From: an uncultured Clostridia bacterium
Lineage (GTDB): Bacteria; Bacillota; Clostridia; TANB77; UBA1234
Length of the DNA stretch: 64,000 nucleotides
Direction of reading: 5' to 3'
Assembly: GCA_934149405.1 (NCBI GenBank)
Contig: CAKPEV010000005.1
Location: 1 to 64,000 of the forward strand
The position numbers were made by a program, and so were the translations under genes. The number at the start of each line of letters is the position of its first letter. The first letter of the stretch is position 1. Shown piece after piece: positions 45,645 through 53,935 of this stretch. A model generated the notes under the pieces. The model made no database searches. It worked only from the letters and a program-made list of their open reading frames with translations, and was not told where the DNA came from.

Positions 45645-47990
45645 ATGGATGCAAGATTATTGTTACTAATAGGCGTTTTGGTTCCATTTTCTTTCTTTAC
45701 AATCATATTGATAGTATTTATGATTCGAAGAAAGAAAATAGCCAAAAGCCAAAGTGCTGTATTACAAAGATTGATAAATTCCGAAAGTTCAAAAGCAACG
45801 TCGGCATTTTATCAAAAGATGTATAACAAATTAGTAAATATTCCGTTTGTTAATCGTTATGTTTATAAGATCAGAAGAAGACTAGAACTTATAAATAATG
45901 ATGATGAATACATGATAAGAAATGATACAGCCAAAATAGCTTTAAAAAATATCTTTCTTGCGTTGGCATTCTCAATATTGCTAGCATACATAAATAGAGA
46001 CGATTTATTTATGATGATGGTATCTATGATAGGTGTGTTAGTTGTAATAGAAAACATGACTGAAAGGGGAGTAAATAGGATAGAAGATAGACTATTAACT
46101 CAACAATTAGACTTTCTTTCAGAAGTTAGACATGCGTTCCATACAACTAACATGGTTGAGGAAGCGATATATGATGCTTCTATTATGGAAGAATACGAGA
46201 TAACAGCGCAAGCAAATAGAATATATGAAATATTGATTTCAGCAGATCCAGAAATGGAACTAGAAAGATATTATGATGTTGCACCAAATAGATTCTTAAA
46301 AGCCTTTGCAGGTGTATCATATTTAACAAAAGAATTTGGTGATAGAAGAATCGGCGGTGTTTCATTATATTTAAAAGACTTAAACAATATAACACAAGAA
46401 TTGCAGATGGAAGTATTAAAAAGAGATAAGTTAGATTATTTATTCAAAAGCTTAACATACATAGCAGTACTTCCAGTATTAGCAATAAAACCATTAGAAA
46501 ACTGGGCAATGAGTTCATTTAATGCAACAATCGACTTTTACGAAGGCAAACTTGGTTTTCTAGTACAAATGCTTTTACTTGTTACAGTTTTTGTATCATA
46601 TGCACTTTTAACGAGAATAAAAGATAATGGAGGCAAGCAAAAAGTTTTTGCGACATCTCCAAATGATGTATGGCAAGAAAGAGTTTATAGATTACCAATA
46701 GTAGAAAATATTATAGACGGTTTAATACCTTCTGTAACATCAAAAAAATACAATGCGGTAAAGACATTGTTAAAAGACACAGCATCAAGACTAAGAATTG
46801 AATGGCTATATGTAAATAGATGCATTTGTGCACTTGCCGGTTTTTGTGTGGCGATAATAATAATAATGCAAATGCACAATTTAGCAGTAACGCAAATAAT
46901 GTATTCAGCTACCAAGAGTAGTAATGGCGGTATGGGACAGATGACAGAACAAGACACAATAGATGCCAATGGTGTTAGTTCATTTGATAGATACTTTTTA
47001 AATGTATTTATGAATGATAACAAATTTTTAAACGCTGTCAGAACGATGGAACAAAAGGATGCCATAAAACTTATTACAAATGAAATGTTAAAAATCAGTA
47101 GCACAAAATTAGATAATGAGACTGCAGAATGGTTTGCAAAGAGAATTTATAAAGAATTAGGTAGTACCCGATTGGATAAGCTAGACATTCAATATGCAAT
47201 AATTGAGTCTAGAATTGAGTTGCCAAGGGAAAACTTCACAAGTGAGTTAGCTGCTAAGATTATAAATATTTCAAGAGAAGAAGAGCTAGAAAACGTTACA
47301 GAAAAAACAATTAAAAAAGCTTTAATAGAAATATACAATTTGCCGCTTACTCAAGAGCAAGCATCTGCAGCGGCATCGAGAATTTATGAAAAGTTAAAAA
47401 CATTAACAAGCGAATATTTTGCTTGGTATGAATTAGCAATTGCAATATTTGTTGCCTTAGTTATGTATCAAGCACCAATACTTATGCTTAAGTTCCAAAA
47501 GAGGATGCGATATATGGAAATGGAAGATGAAGTAATGCAATTCCAAACAATCATCTTAATGCTTATGCATATAGAAAGAGTATCGGTAGAATATATGTTA
47601 GAGTGGCTTGAGAGATTCTCAAATATATTTAAGGAACCACTTGCAAAATGCTTGAACAACTATGAAAGTGGAGCATACGAGGCATTAGAGGAATTAAAAG
47701 ACGATGCACCGTTTAAACCGTTTGTGAGAATTGTCGAAAGTTTGCAATCGGCAGTAGAGAGTGTTAAAATAACAGATGCATTCGACGAACTTGAAAGTGA
47801 GAGAGCTTTCTTCCAAGAGAAGAGAAAAGAAGCAAATGATAGATTAATAGCCAAAAAAGCAAAGATAGGAAAAATACTTGGATTTGCACCGATGGTAATG
47901 TTATTTGTTGGATATCTAATAGGTCCAATGATGATAGCAAGTTTGAGCGACATGGGAAGCTATTTTACAGATATGGGAGCTTCTATGTAA
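45645..47990 (+). CDS. Fused TadB/TadC-like platform membrane protein (cluster gene 5)
   Basis: The inner-membrane platform on which the ATPase acts. The start is ATG 45645 because AAGGAGG lies just upstream; an in-frame TTG at 45624 would swallow it. The 781 residues seem to hold two GspF/T2SSF-like units. Unit 1 has helices near residues 10-30 and 105-140, the cytoplasmic QLDFLSEVRHAFHTTNMVEE segment, and helices near 270-330. Unit 2 has a helix near 400-420, a 200-residue insert, a helix near 595-615, the segment MQFQTIILMLMHIERVSVEY, and a final helix (MVMLFVGYLIGPMMIASL). Classical Tad systems encode TadB and TadC separately. Confidence 0.7.
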   Translation: MDARLLLLIGVLVPFSFFTIILIVFMIRRKKIAKSQSAVLQRLINSESSKATSAFYQKMYNKLVNIPFVNRYVYKIRRRLELINNDDEYMIRNDTAKIALKNIFLALAFSILLAYINRDDLFMMMVSMIGVLVVIENMTERGVNRIEDRLLTQQLDFLSEVRHAFHTTNMVEEAIYDASIMEEYEITAQANRIYEILISADPEMELERYYDVAPNRFLKAFAGVSYLTKEFGDRRIGGVSLYLKDLNNITQELQMEVLKRDKLDYLFKSLTYIAVLPVLAIKPLENWAMSSFNATIDFYEGKLGFLVQMLLLVTVFVSYALLTRIKDNGGKQKVFATSPNDVWQERVYRLPIVENIIDGLIPSVTSKKYNAVKTLLKDTASRLRIEWLYVNRCICALAGFCVAIIIIMQMHNLAVTQIMYSATKSSNGGMGQMTEQDTIDANGVSSFDRYFLNVFMNDNKFLNAVRTMEQKDAIKLITNEMLKISSTKLDNETAEWFAKRIYKELGSTRLDKLDIQYAIIESRIELPRENFTSELAAKIINISREEELENVTEKTIKKALIEIYNLPLTQEQASAAASRIYEKLKTLTSEYFAWYELAIAIFVALVMYQAPILMLKFQKRMRYMEMEDEVMQFQTIILMLMHIERVSVEYMLEWLERFSNIFKEPLAKCLNNYESGAYEALEELKDDAPFKPFVRIVESLQSAVESVKITDAFDELESERAFFQEKRKEANDRLIAKKAKIGKILGFAPMVMLFVGYLIGPMMIASLSDMGSYFTDMGASM

Positions 47991-48053
47991 GATTTAATTA
48001 GATTTCAAATTTTAAAATTTATATAACCAAAAAGAAAGAAAGGGTGATTTTTT

Positions 48054-48464
48054 ATGGATAATGCATCAAAAGCATTAATCATGGCAGGTGCTATATTAAT
48101 AGCAGTAGCACTAGTAAGTTTAGGAGTTTATTTGTATCAATCAGCAGCGTCAAAAGTTAATGATGGAACAAGGCAAGTTGACGCATCACAAATGATCATG
48201 TTAAATAGTGAGATTGAAAAATTTGAAGGAACTATAAAAGGTTCAGAATTAAAGCAATTAGTACGTTTAATAAATGCCGACAACAAGAATCAAGTTTTTC
48301 CTACAGACTTAACAATAACAGACAGTACATCACATACTAACAAGATTGCATTGGACTCTACTACAAATACTTATGGCCTAGGTGATACTAGAGATTCAGC
48401 AAACTATTCAATTACGATATCTTATAGTGCAGATGGTTGGGTTACAGGTGTTGAGGTAAAATAG
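48054..48464 (+). CDS. Pilin-like protein A (cluster gene 6)
   Basis: A 136-residue protein with a very short N-terminus followed by one hydrophobic helix, as in pilins: MDNASKALIMAGAILIAVAL, then VSLGVYLY. The rest is a small polar domain ending in strands (YSITISYSADGWVTGVEVK). The next gene shares the N-terminal pattern MxNASKAxIMAG. There is no Glu at +5 of a G|xxxxE cleavage site, so it does not fit a classical class III prepilin. GAAAGGGTG precedes ATG. A stem-loop straight after the stop may raise its level over the later genes, as for a major subunit. Confidence 0.6.
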   Translation: MDNASKALIMAGAILIAVALVSLGVYLYQSAASKVNDGTRQVDASQMIMLNSEIEKFEGTIKGSELKQLVRLINADNKNQVFPTDLTITDSTSHTNKIALDSTTNTYGLGDTRDSANYSITISYSADGWVTGVEVK

Positions 48465-48470
48465 CATATT

Positions 48471-48506
48471 GCATCCTGCTATAGCAAATAAATTGTAGCA
48501 GGATGC
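48471..48506 (+). terminator. Partial terminator or stabilising hairpin after pilin-like protein A
   Basis: Perfect 11-bp stem GCATCCTGCTA / TAGCAGGATGC, followed at a distance by a T-rich stretch (CTATTTTTATTG). It could give graded expression between the first pilin-like gene and the rest. Confidence 0.6.
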
Positions 48507-48543
48507 TAACCTATTTTTATTGTATGAAAGGAGAATTTGCGTT

Positions 48544-48936
48544 ATGGAGAATGCGTCAAAAGCAATTATTATGGCAGGAGGAGTATTGATAGCTGTTGCA
48601 ATAATTTCATTAGCACTTTATGCCTATGCTACATATAGGGATTATGCTAATTCTTCAGAGCAAATACTTTCAACTTCTCAAATAGTAAGTTTTAATAGAT
48701 ATTACGAATCGTTTGACACAACTAGTAATATTAGAGGAATAGATGCTCTAAATATCTACAAGCGAGCAATGGATGAACACGAAAAGGATGATTCTTTTCA
48801 AGTTATATGTTCGCCTAGTGATATGATATCTAGCATAGAAAATGATTCAAGTAAATTTTTAAATACGAATTATACGGTTGATTATTCGTATGATAGCAAA
48901 GGTAAAATTTGCAAAGTTGAAATCACAGGACCTTAA
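48544..48936 (+). CDS. Pilin-like protein B (cluster gene 7)
   Basis: A 130-residue protein starting MENASKAIIMAGGVLIAVAI, nearly the same N-terminus as pilin-like protein A, then a polar domain with DYANSSEQILSTSQIVSFNR and a terminal beta hairpin (YTVDYSYDSKGKICKVEITG). Two Cys (IC, KICK) are in the tail domain. The start is ATG 48544, with AAAGGAG 10 bases upstream. A paralogue of gene 6, perhaps a minor subunit. Confidence 0.6.
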   Translation: MENASKAIIMAGGVLIAVAIISLALYAYATYRDYANSSEQILSTSQIVSFNRYYESFDTTSNIRGIDALNIYKRAMDEHEKDDSFQVICSPSDMISSIENDSSKFLNTNYTVDYSYDSKGKICKVEITGP

Positions 48937-48970
48937 TCCAGTATAATTTGCTTTTGGGAGGTGTCGAGTA

Positions 48971-49420
48971 ATGGAGGATGTAGGAAAAGCCATATTAATG
49001 GCAAGCCAAGTTTTACTATTTGTTTTGGCGTGCTCAGTTTCAATTGTATTGTATAGCGCTATAAGAAATAACGTTGACATGGTTACTTTATATCATGATT
49101 ATTCAAATAGGGGAGACTCCATAATTGCTTCTGATGAACAACAAAAAGCTAGGGAGGTTAAACCAGAAGAAGTTATTTTGGCTGTATTAGATTTAAAAAA
49201 TAAAGAAGCTGGAAACAAAGTAAAAGTGCAAATAAGTAGTACTGGAAGCAGAACATATGAATATGATGAAGTTAATGATGCTATTACTGTGGGGAGCGGA
49301 GCAAGCTTTCCGTATAATTCAACTAATTTACATCATGAATTAATAGATTTTATGAATAGAAGTTCAACATACAAATTAACTTATTCAGGAGACGAATTAT
49401 ATTACGAATTTTATAATTAA
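48971..49420 (+). CDS. Pilin-like protein C (cluster gene 8)
   Basis: A 149-residue protein with the same layout: MEDVGKAILMASQVLLFVLA and SVSIVLYSAIRNN as a single N-terminal helix, then a polar domain with EVILAVLDLKNKEAGNKVKV and the C-terminal TYKLTYSGDELYYEFYN. It shares the MExxxKAxxMA pattern with genes 6 and 7 more loosely. GGGAGGTG precedes ATG. Function only by context. Confidence 0.55.
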   Translation: MEDVGKAILMASQVLLFVLACSVSIVLYSAIRNNVDMVTLYHDYSNRGDSIIASDEQQKAREVKPEEVILAVLDLKNKEAGNKVKVQISSTGSRTYEYDEVNDAITVGSGASFPYNSTNLHHELIDFMNRSSTYKLTYSGDELYYEFYN

Positions 49421-49435
49421 GAAAGGGTGTTATAT

Positions 49436-49939
49436 ATGGGAGATTCACTAAGTGTTATTTTTGCTACAATAGTAGCTGCAATTATAATGTTTCTTTTTCC
49501 AATGCTAGATACTTGGGAAAGGCAAGACGATTTGTCATATATAGCAGCATATACTTCAGTTGTAAATACTGTCGATTCTGTACGTAATACAGGTAGATTA
49601 ACAGCTGACATGTATAATAACTTAATAACTTCACTAAACGCAACAGGAAATAGATTTGATATTCAATTAGAACATAGAGCTGCAGAATATGTAAATGCTG
49701 GTGCTAATAAATATGAAGTTGTTTATTTAAATCATTATACTCAAGATATAGAAAATGCGTTAAACACTTCTGGAGAATATCTTGACTTTAGAAAAGGAGA
49801 TTATTTCTACATTTCAGTAAAGAATAGAAATAAAACGCAAGCCACAGTTTTAAAACAAAATTTATACAACACAAAATTAGAAACGTTTAAAGTTGGTATA
49901 CCATATGGAGGACAAATTAGAAATGAATATGTTAGATAA
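49436..49939 (+). CDS. Pilin-like or TadE/F-like protein D (cluster gene 9)
   Basis: A 167-residue protein with one N-terminal membrane helix (residues 5-24, SVIFATIVAAIIMFLFPML) and then an extracytoplasmic domain (RQDDLSYIAAYTSVVNTVDS and so on). The shape resembles TadE/TadF-like minor pilins, but there is no specific motif. The start is ATG 49436, with GAAAGGG upstream; a GTG at 49427 overlaps the ribosome site. It follows gene 8 by 15 bases. Confidence 0.5.
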   Translation: MGDSLSVIFATIVAAIIMFLFPMLDTWERQDDLSYIAAYTSVVNTVDSVRNTGRLTADMYNNLITSLNATGNRFDIQLEHRAAEYVNAGANKYEVVYLNHYTQDIENALNTSGEYLDFRKGDYFYISVKNRNKTQATVLKQNLYNTKLETFKVGIPYGGQIRNEYVR

Positions 49940-49969
49940 ATTTTTGATTTTTAAGGAGGTGTATTTATT

Positions 49970-51190
49970 ATGAAAATTCAGCATTACGCAATAATTTTTA
50001 TAATAATTATACTTCCTTTTTCTATTATATGCAAAAATAAGGTTGATAAAAAAATTGATGTGCTAAATGAACAAACAAGAATAAATAATGCATTAGATAC
50101 TGCAACATCTGATGCTGTTGATACTTTAATTGAGTTAAATGATGAATTTTATGCATTATATGATGGAAAAACTTTAGATGTAACACCTGCCATTGCAAAA
50201 GAAGGAATAAAATCATTTTTCAACACACTTGCAGTAAACAATACATTACCTTTTACAGCAGATGAGAATTATGCAGAAAACTATTTTAGCCCATACATTC
50301 CTGCAATTGTTGTTGTTGCATATGATGGTTTCTATATTTATTCGGTTGAGGACGACGGAGGAGAATATAAGTATGTTCTATCTCCTAAAATTCCTTATGC
50401 ATATGAAGAAGATGGATATATAATTAATTTTACATTAGGAAATGCAATTAAACTTTATGCAAAAAATGGTGTTTTGTATGAAGGAGAATTTAAAAATGCA
50501 CATATAAATGATACAGAAGTAATTGACGAATATGACATATATGAAAACATTTTAGGAGGTAGTACACTTACTAAGCTTCCACAATTAACAACTAATATGT
50601 CTTTAATAGTGTATGCACTTACACAAAATACATACTTTGATGATTTGCCAGACTTTTTAAAGTCTAGTAATGCGAATGTTTCTATGTTACAAGATTACGA
50701 TGACAAACATTCAGATGACGGTTCAAACACGCCATTAGATTATTCAGACGATGTTAGTGAATTTAATATAAAAAGAAGAAGTGTTATTATAAATACAATT
50801 GTAGAAGTGTTAAATGACAAAATAAATAACCATAATAGATATGCCGATATGATGGGAGTTACATATGATTTTTATTTGCCAGAAATAGATGATGCTGAGT
50901 GGATAAATGCAGTAGATGATGTTTCAATTATGGCATTTATGCAAGGCATGCCAACTAGCACAGACACATATTATAACAGCTATGCATTGGGTGCATCTAG
51001 AATAGTAGAGGCCACTTATATATATGGAACAGGCGATAAAAAGTACCACACTTCAAGATGTCCATTATTAAATGGACAGTTTGATGCAGACGGTTTTCCT
51101 AAAGACGGAGGCTTAGTCAAAGAAATGTTTTTGAATAAAATCGATGCAGCAAAAGGCGGATATAACCCATGTATGGTGTGCAAGCCATAA
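49970..51190 (+). CDS. Large exported protein with C-terminal Cys/His motif (cluster gene 10)
   Basis: A 406-residue protein with an N-terminal hydrophobic helix (residues 6-24) and a long extracytoplasmic part. The middle is rich in Asp/Tyr (VVVAYDGFYIYSVEDDGGEY). The end has YHTSRCPLL and, 30 residues later, GYNPCMVCKP; this YHxxxC...PCxxC pattern is the small metal-binding motif seen at the ends of several exported nucleases and adhesins. It could be the tip or adhesin of the structure, which is inference. AAGGAGG precedes ATG. It is the last gene before a terminator. Confidence 0.6.
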   Translation: MKIQHYAIIFIIIILPFSIICKNKVDKKIDVLNEQTRINNALDTATSDAVDTLIELNDEFYALYDGKTLDVTPAIAKEGIKSFFNTLAVNNTLPFTADENYAENYFSPYIPAIVVVAYDGFYIYSVEDDGGEYKYVLSPKIPYAYEEDGYIINFTLGNAIKLYAKNGVLYEGEFKNAHINDTEVIDEYDIYENILGGSTLTKLPQLTTNMSLIVYALTQNTYFDDLPDFLKSSNANVSMLQDYDDKHSDDGSNTPLDYSDDVSEFNIKRRSVIINTIVEVLNDKINNHNRYADMMGVTYDFYLPEIDDAEWINAVDDVSIMAFMQGMPTSTDTYYNSYALGASRIVEATYIYGTGDKKYHTSRCPLLNGQFDADGFPKDGGLVKEMFLNKIDAAKGGYNPCMVCKP

Positions 51191-51228
51191 GATAAATAAA
51201 TTTAATAGTTTTGATATAGTTAAGTAGA

Positions 51229-51258
51229 AAAGCCCATGATTGATTTTCATGGGCTTTA
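51229..51258 (+). terminator. Terminator at the end of the Tad-like cluster
   Basis: Perfect 11-bp stem AAAGCCCATGA / TCATGGGCTTT; T tract is short. Confidence 0.75.
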
Positions 51259-51396
51259 TCCTATTAGTTAAAGAGAGATTTGTTTTTGATAATAGAAGGA
51301 TAGGTTAATTAGCTAGATATATAACGTAAAAATATTATTTTTTTAATATATAGATTAATAATATTCTTTCATGTTTGGTAGTTTTAAATTATATTT

Positions 51397-52128
51397 TTAA
51401 TCAACTGCATAAACAGATACTGTTAATGAGTTTTCAGTAGAGCTAGAAGAAAATTTTAAATTTTTACCACTTGTGTTTTTAAACTTAAAATCCAAATTAC
51501 TTTGAAGGCTAACTGTTGCATCTTCATTTTTAGGAACATATGCTACTGGTACACTATGATGATGTCTTTCTGTGATATCAATTTTTAAGTTTTTTACTGC
51601 ATTATATAGGGTAGAACTAAGCTGACATACGCCACCACCGTATCCTTTATCATGTGCACCATTGCTTAATAAAATTGTTGCTTCTTTAAAGCCATCAGAT
51701 GGTCCATAAGGTCCGCAAACTTCGTTGTAAGAAAAAGTATCACCATCTTTTAAAACATATCCATTTAGTCTGTCACGCACAATTGTTATATTATGATATC
51801 TGTTTGGGTCAGATGTAAGAATCTTCGTAGTATAAGTTGCAAGCAAGTTGTTATCTTGCTTTTGAGGTTCACTATTTAAATCTATATTATTTGCAATGTA
51901 ATCTTTCTTTTCTTCCAAAGTATTCGTGTTTCTTGAATTCGAATTAGTTCTATCACCACTGAAAATATAAATTTGATTTTCTTCTGTTTCATCTGGAATA
52001 TTGGCATTATAGCCTAATCTACTATATGAATTATTATCTGTACTCGTATCGTTTTCTGAAATATTATTATTTCCACAAGCCGTCAAGAGGAGAGAGAATA
52101 GAGCAATAATTATAATTTTGTAAATCAT
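51397..52128 (-). CDS. VanW family lipoprotein
   Basis: A 243-residue protein with a lipobox (LLTACG, Cys near residue 18), a low-complexity Asn/Ser/Thr linker of about 80 residues and a VanW domain: YHNITIVRDRLNGYVLKDGD, FSYNEVCGPYGPSDGFKEA, YGGGVCQLSSTLYNAV and HHHSVPVAYVP. VanW proteins accompany some vancomycin-resistance operons and occur widely in Clostridia; their role is unclear, probably at the wall. No van resistance genes are near. AGAGGTG precedes the ATG. Confidence 0.88.
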   Translation of the reverse strand: MIYKIIIIALFSLLLTACGNNNISENDTSTDNNSYSRLGYNANIPDETEENQIYIFSGDRTNSNSRNTNTLEEKKDYIANNIDLNSEPQKQDNNLLATYTTKILTSDPNRYHNITIVRDRLNGYVLKDGDTFSYNEVCGPYGPSDGFKEATILLSNGAHDKGYGGGVCQLSSTLYNAVKNLKIDITERHHHSVPVAYVPKNEDATVSLQSNLDFKFKNTSGKNLKFSSSSTENSLTVSVYAVD

Positions 52129-52269
52129 TTTTAATCACCTCTACAATTATATTAACCATATAAAACATTAAAATTCGTATTAATAACTAGAAGGTTGTAC
52201 ATAATATGTAAGAAAAAGAAGTTTTTGATTTCAAAAAGAAAAAATGTTTGCTTTTTTGTTTGAAAAGCA

Positions 52270-52298
52270 TTGACAAAGAAATTATGTTCGTATATTAT
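52270..52298 (+). promoter_or_regulatory. Promoter of the YneA-like gene
   Basis: TTGACA (52270-52275), 17 bases, then TATTAT (52293-52298). The expected start site falls about where the LexA box begins. Confidence 0.6.
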
Positions 52299-52311
52299 AA
52301 TACATGTATTA

Positions 52312-52325
52312 AGAACAGTCGTTCT
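52312..52325. promoter_or_regulatory. LexA (SOS) operator
   Basis: AGAACAGTCGTTCT is an exact palindromic match to the Gram-positive LexA core GAAC-N4-GTTC with an extra matching A/T pair. It sits between the -10 box and the ribosome site of a YneA-like gene, a known SOS target. Confidence 0.75.
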
Positions 52326-52340
52326 TTTGGAGGTGCTTTT

Positions 52341-52613
52341 ATGAGAATAAAAAATTTAAAAAGATTTATAATTTCTATGACAATATTATTTACTATAATT
52401 TCATTTTTATGTAGTTTGTTAACTAACAAGGTATTTTCATATACCGTTCCAGAATATGAAAAAATAGTAGTTTCAAAAGGTGACACTCTCTGGTCAATCG
52501 CAAGTGAATTAAATGGCGATATAAGAGAAAATATATACGAAATAAAAAGGATAAATAATTTAAAAACATCATACATATATGAAGGGCAAGAACTACAATT
52601 ACAAATAAAATAA
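52341..52613 (+). CDS. yneA: YneA-like LysM protein, probable SOS cell-division suppressor
   Basis: In Bacillus, YneA is induced by DNA damage and delays division. This 90-residue protein has the same build: a membrane/signal helix (residues 8-28) and one LysM domain, with KIVVSKGDTLWSIASELN and RINNLKTSYIYEGQELQLQI. The start is ATG 52341, with TGGAGGTG upstream; the frame extends back to 52248 but through the promoter and LexA box. The LexA operator just upstream is strong support. In Bacillus yneA stands next to lexA, but lexA is not here. The assignment is by structure and regulation together. Confidence 0.8.
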   Translation: MRIKNLKRFIISMTILFTIISFLCSLLTNKVFSYTVPEYEKIVVSKGDTLWSIASELNGDIRENIYEIKRINNLKTSYIYEGQELQLQIK

Positions 52614-52650
52614 ACATCTATACTATTTTGTATAAAATAATATAGATGCT
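52614..52650 (+). terminator. Terminator-like hairpin after the YneA-like gene
   Basis: CATCTATACTATTTT pairs with AAAATAATATAGATG (one mismatch) around a GTAT loop; the T tract is weak. Confidence 0.5.
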
Positions 52651-52725
52651 TGTATAAATATGAAATTCAAAAAACTGATTAAAACAAAATATGCAATTAG
52701 AGTTGCATAACTTATATGTTTTAAT

Positions 52726-53718
52726 TTATTTCGAATTATAATTAGCAAGCGGATTGTTTTCAACAGCTTCTCTTATTTGAGAGTTATCAACATGAGTATA
52801 TATTTCAGTAGTAGCTATACTTTCATGGCCTAAAAGCTCTTGTAATGCTCTAATATCTACATTACCATATTGATACATAAGAGTTGCCGCAGTATGTCTT
52901 AATTTATGAGTAGAAAACTTATCTCCAAGGCCAGGTACCATCTTTAAATACTCTTTTATAATATGTTGAACCATACGTCTACTTATACGTGTTTTCTTCT
53001 CACTTAAAAATAAAGCTTTTTTATCTTGTACACTTTCATCATACGGTCTTACGCTTAAGTAATCTTTTATTGCATCCATGCAGGCTTTATTTAGATATAT
53101 AGTTCTTTCCTTATTACCTTTACCTATTACGGTTAAAACGGCATCATCAAATTTAATATGGTCAATATCAATACTTACAAGCTCTGAAAGACGCATACCA
53201 CAATTCAAAAAAAGTGTTACCATTGCATAATCACGAGCAATATTATCATGTTGTCTTCCTGTTAATTGCTTGTTTTTAACTTGGTCGAGTAGAGTAGTAC
53301 TTTGCTCTAATGTTAAATATTTTGGTAGTCTCTTTCCAAGCTTTGGTGATTCCAATTCTTTTGCTGGGTTATCATCAATAATTTTTGCTTTAACATGTAA
53401 GTACTTAAAAAAGCTTTTCAAACTTGAAACTTTACGTGCACGAGTGACTGCCGAATCATTACAAACATCTTTAAGATATGTCATGTATTCGTATATATCA
53501 TTTAAATCAATTAAATTTAAAAATTTAGAATCAATATCAGAAATATCAGTAATATCTTCTAAAGCGATTTTTTTATCGTTGATAGACTTATACTTTATAT
53601 ATCTTAAAAAATTAGTTAAATCATAATTATATTCATTTATAGTATTTTTAGATTTATTAAGATTGGCATTATAATTTAAGTAATCTCTTAAAATTTTGCA
53701 ACTATTAGGATCATGCAT
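52726..53718 (-). CDS. Tyrosine recombinase of the XerC/XerD type
   Basis: Site-specific recombinase of 330 residues. The N-terminal SAM-like DNA-binding part (to about 150) is followed by the catalytic domain with the full set: Arg in NCGMRLSELVSI, Lys in VIGKGNKERTIYL, His-x-x-Arg in THKLRHTAAT, His in LLGHESIATT and the nucleophile Tyr in EIYTHVD. Length and domain order fit chromosomal XerC/D, which resolve chromosome dimers, rather than a phage integrase. It is slightly longer at the N-terminus than typical Xer. It might equally be a mobile element's enzyme, but no element is seen around it. GGAGGT precedes the ATG. Divergent from the ligase operon at 53936. Confidence 0.88.
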   Translation of the reverse strand: MHDPNSCKILRDYLNYNANLNKSKNTINEYNYDLTNFLRYIKYKSINDKKIALEDITDISDIDSKFLNLIDLNDIYEYMTYLKDVCNDSAVTRARKVSSLKSFFKYLHVKAKIIDDNPAKELESPKLGKRLPKYLTLEQSTTLLDQVKNKQLTGRQHDNIARDYAMVTLFLNCGMRLSELVSIDIDHIKFDDAVLTVIGKGNKERTIYLNKACMDAIKDYLSVRPYDESVQDKKALFLSEKKTRISRRMVQHIIKEYLKMVPGLGDKFSTHKLRHTAATLMYQYGNVDIRALQELLGHESIATTEIYTHVDNSQIREAVENNPLANYNSK

Positions 53719-53935
53719 AATAAAACCTCCTATATATAATCATATGTATAAAACAAGCATTTTTTAGAAACAAACTTATACTACTATGTTATCATTCTAA
53801 GTTTTAAAAGTAAATATATGAAAATTGAAAAGCTTAAAAATGCATGAAAATAATAGTGAAAAACATTATAGAATGGTGTAAAATATTCATAAGTGAAAAG
53901 TGGCAGATGAAAGTAAATATATTAAAGAAAAGAGA

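Noticed and set aside
51397..52128. Vancomycin resistance locus
   Set aside because: Only a VanW-domain protein is present; no vanH, vanA/B or vanX-like genes are near, and VanW proteins are common without resistance.
52726..53718. Xer-type recombinase as the integrase of a genomic island covering the Tad-like cluster
   Set aside because: No tRNA, direct repeats or other mobility genes were seen at plausible boundaries, and the protein looks like chromosomal XerC/D.
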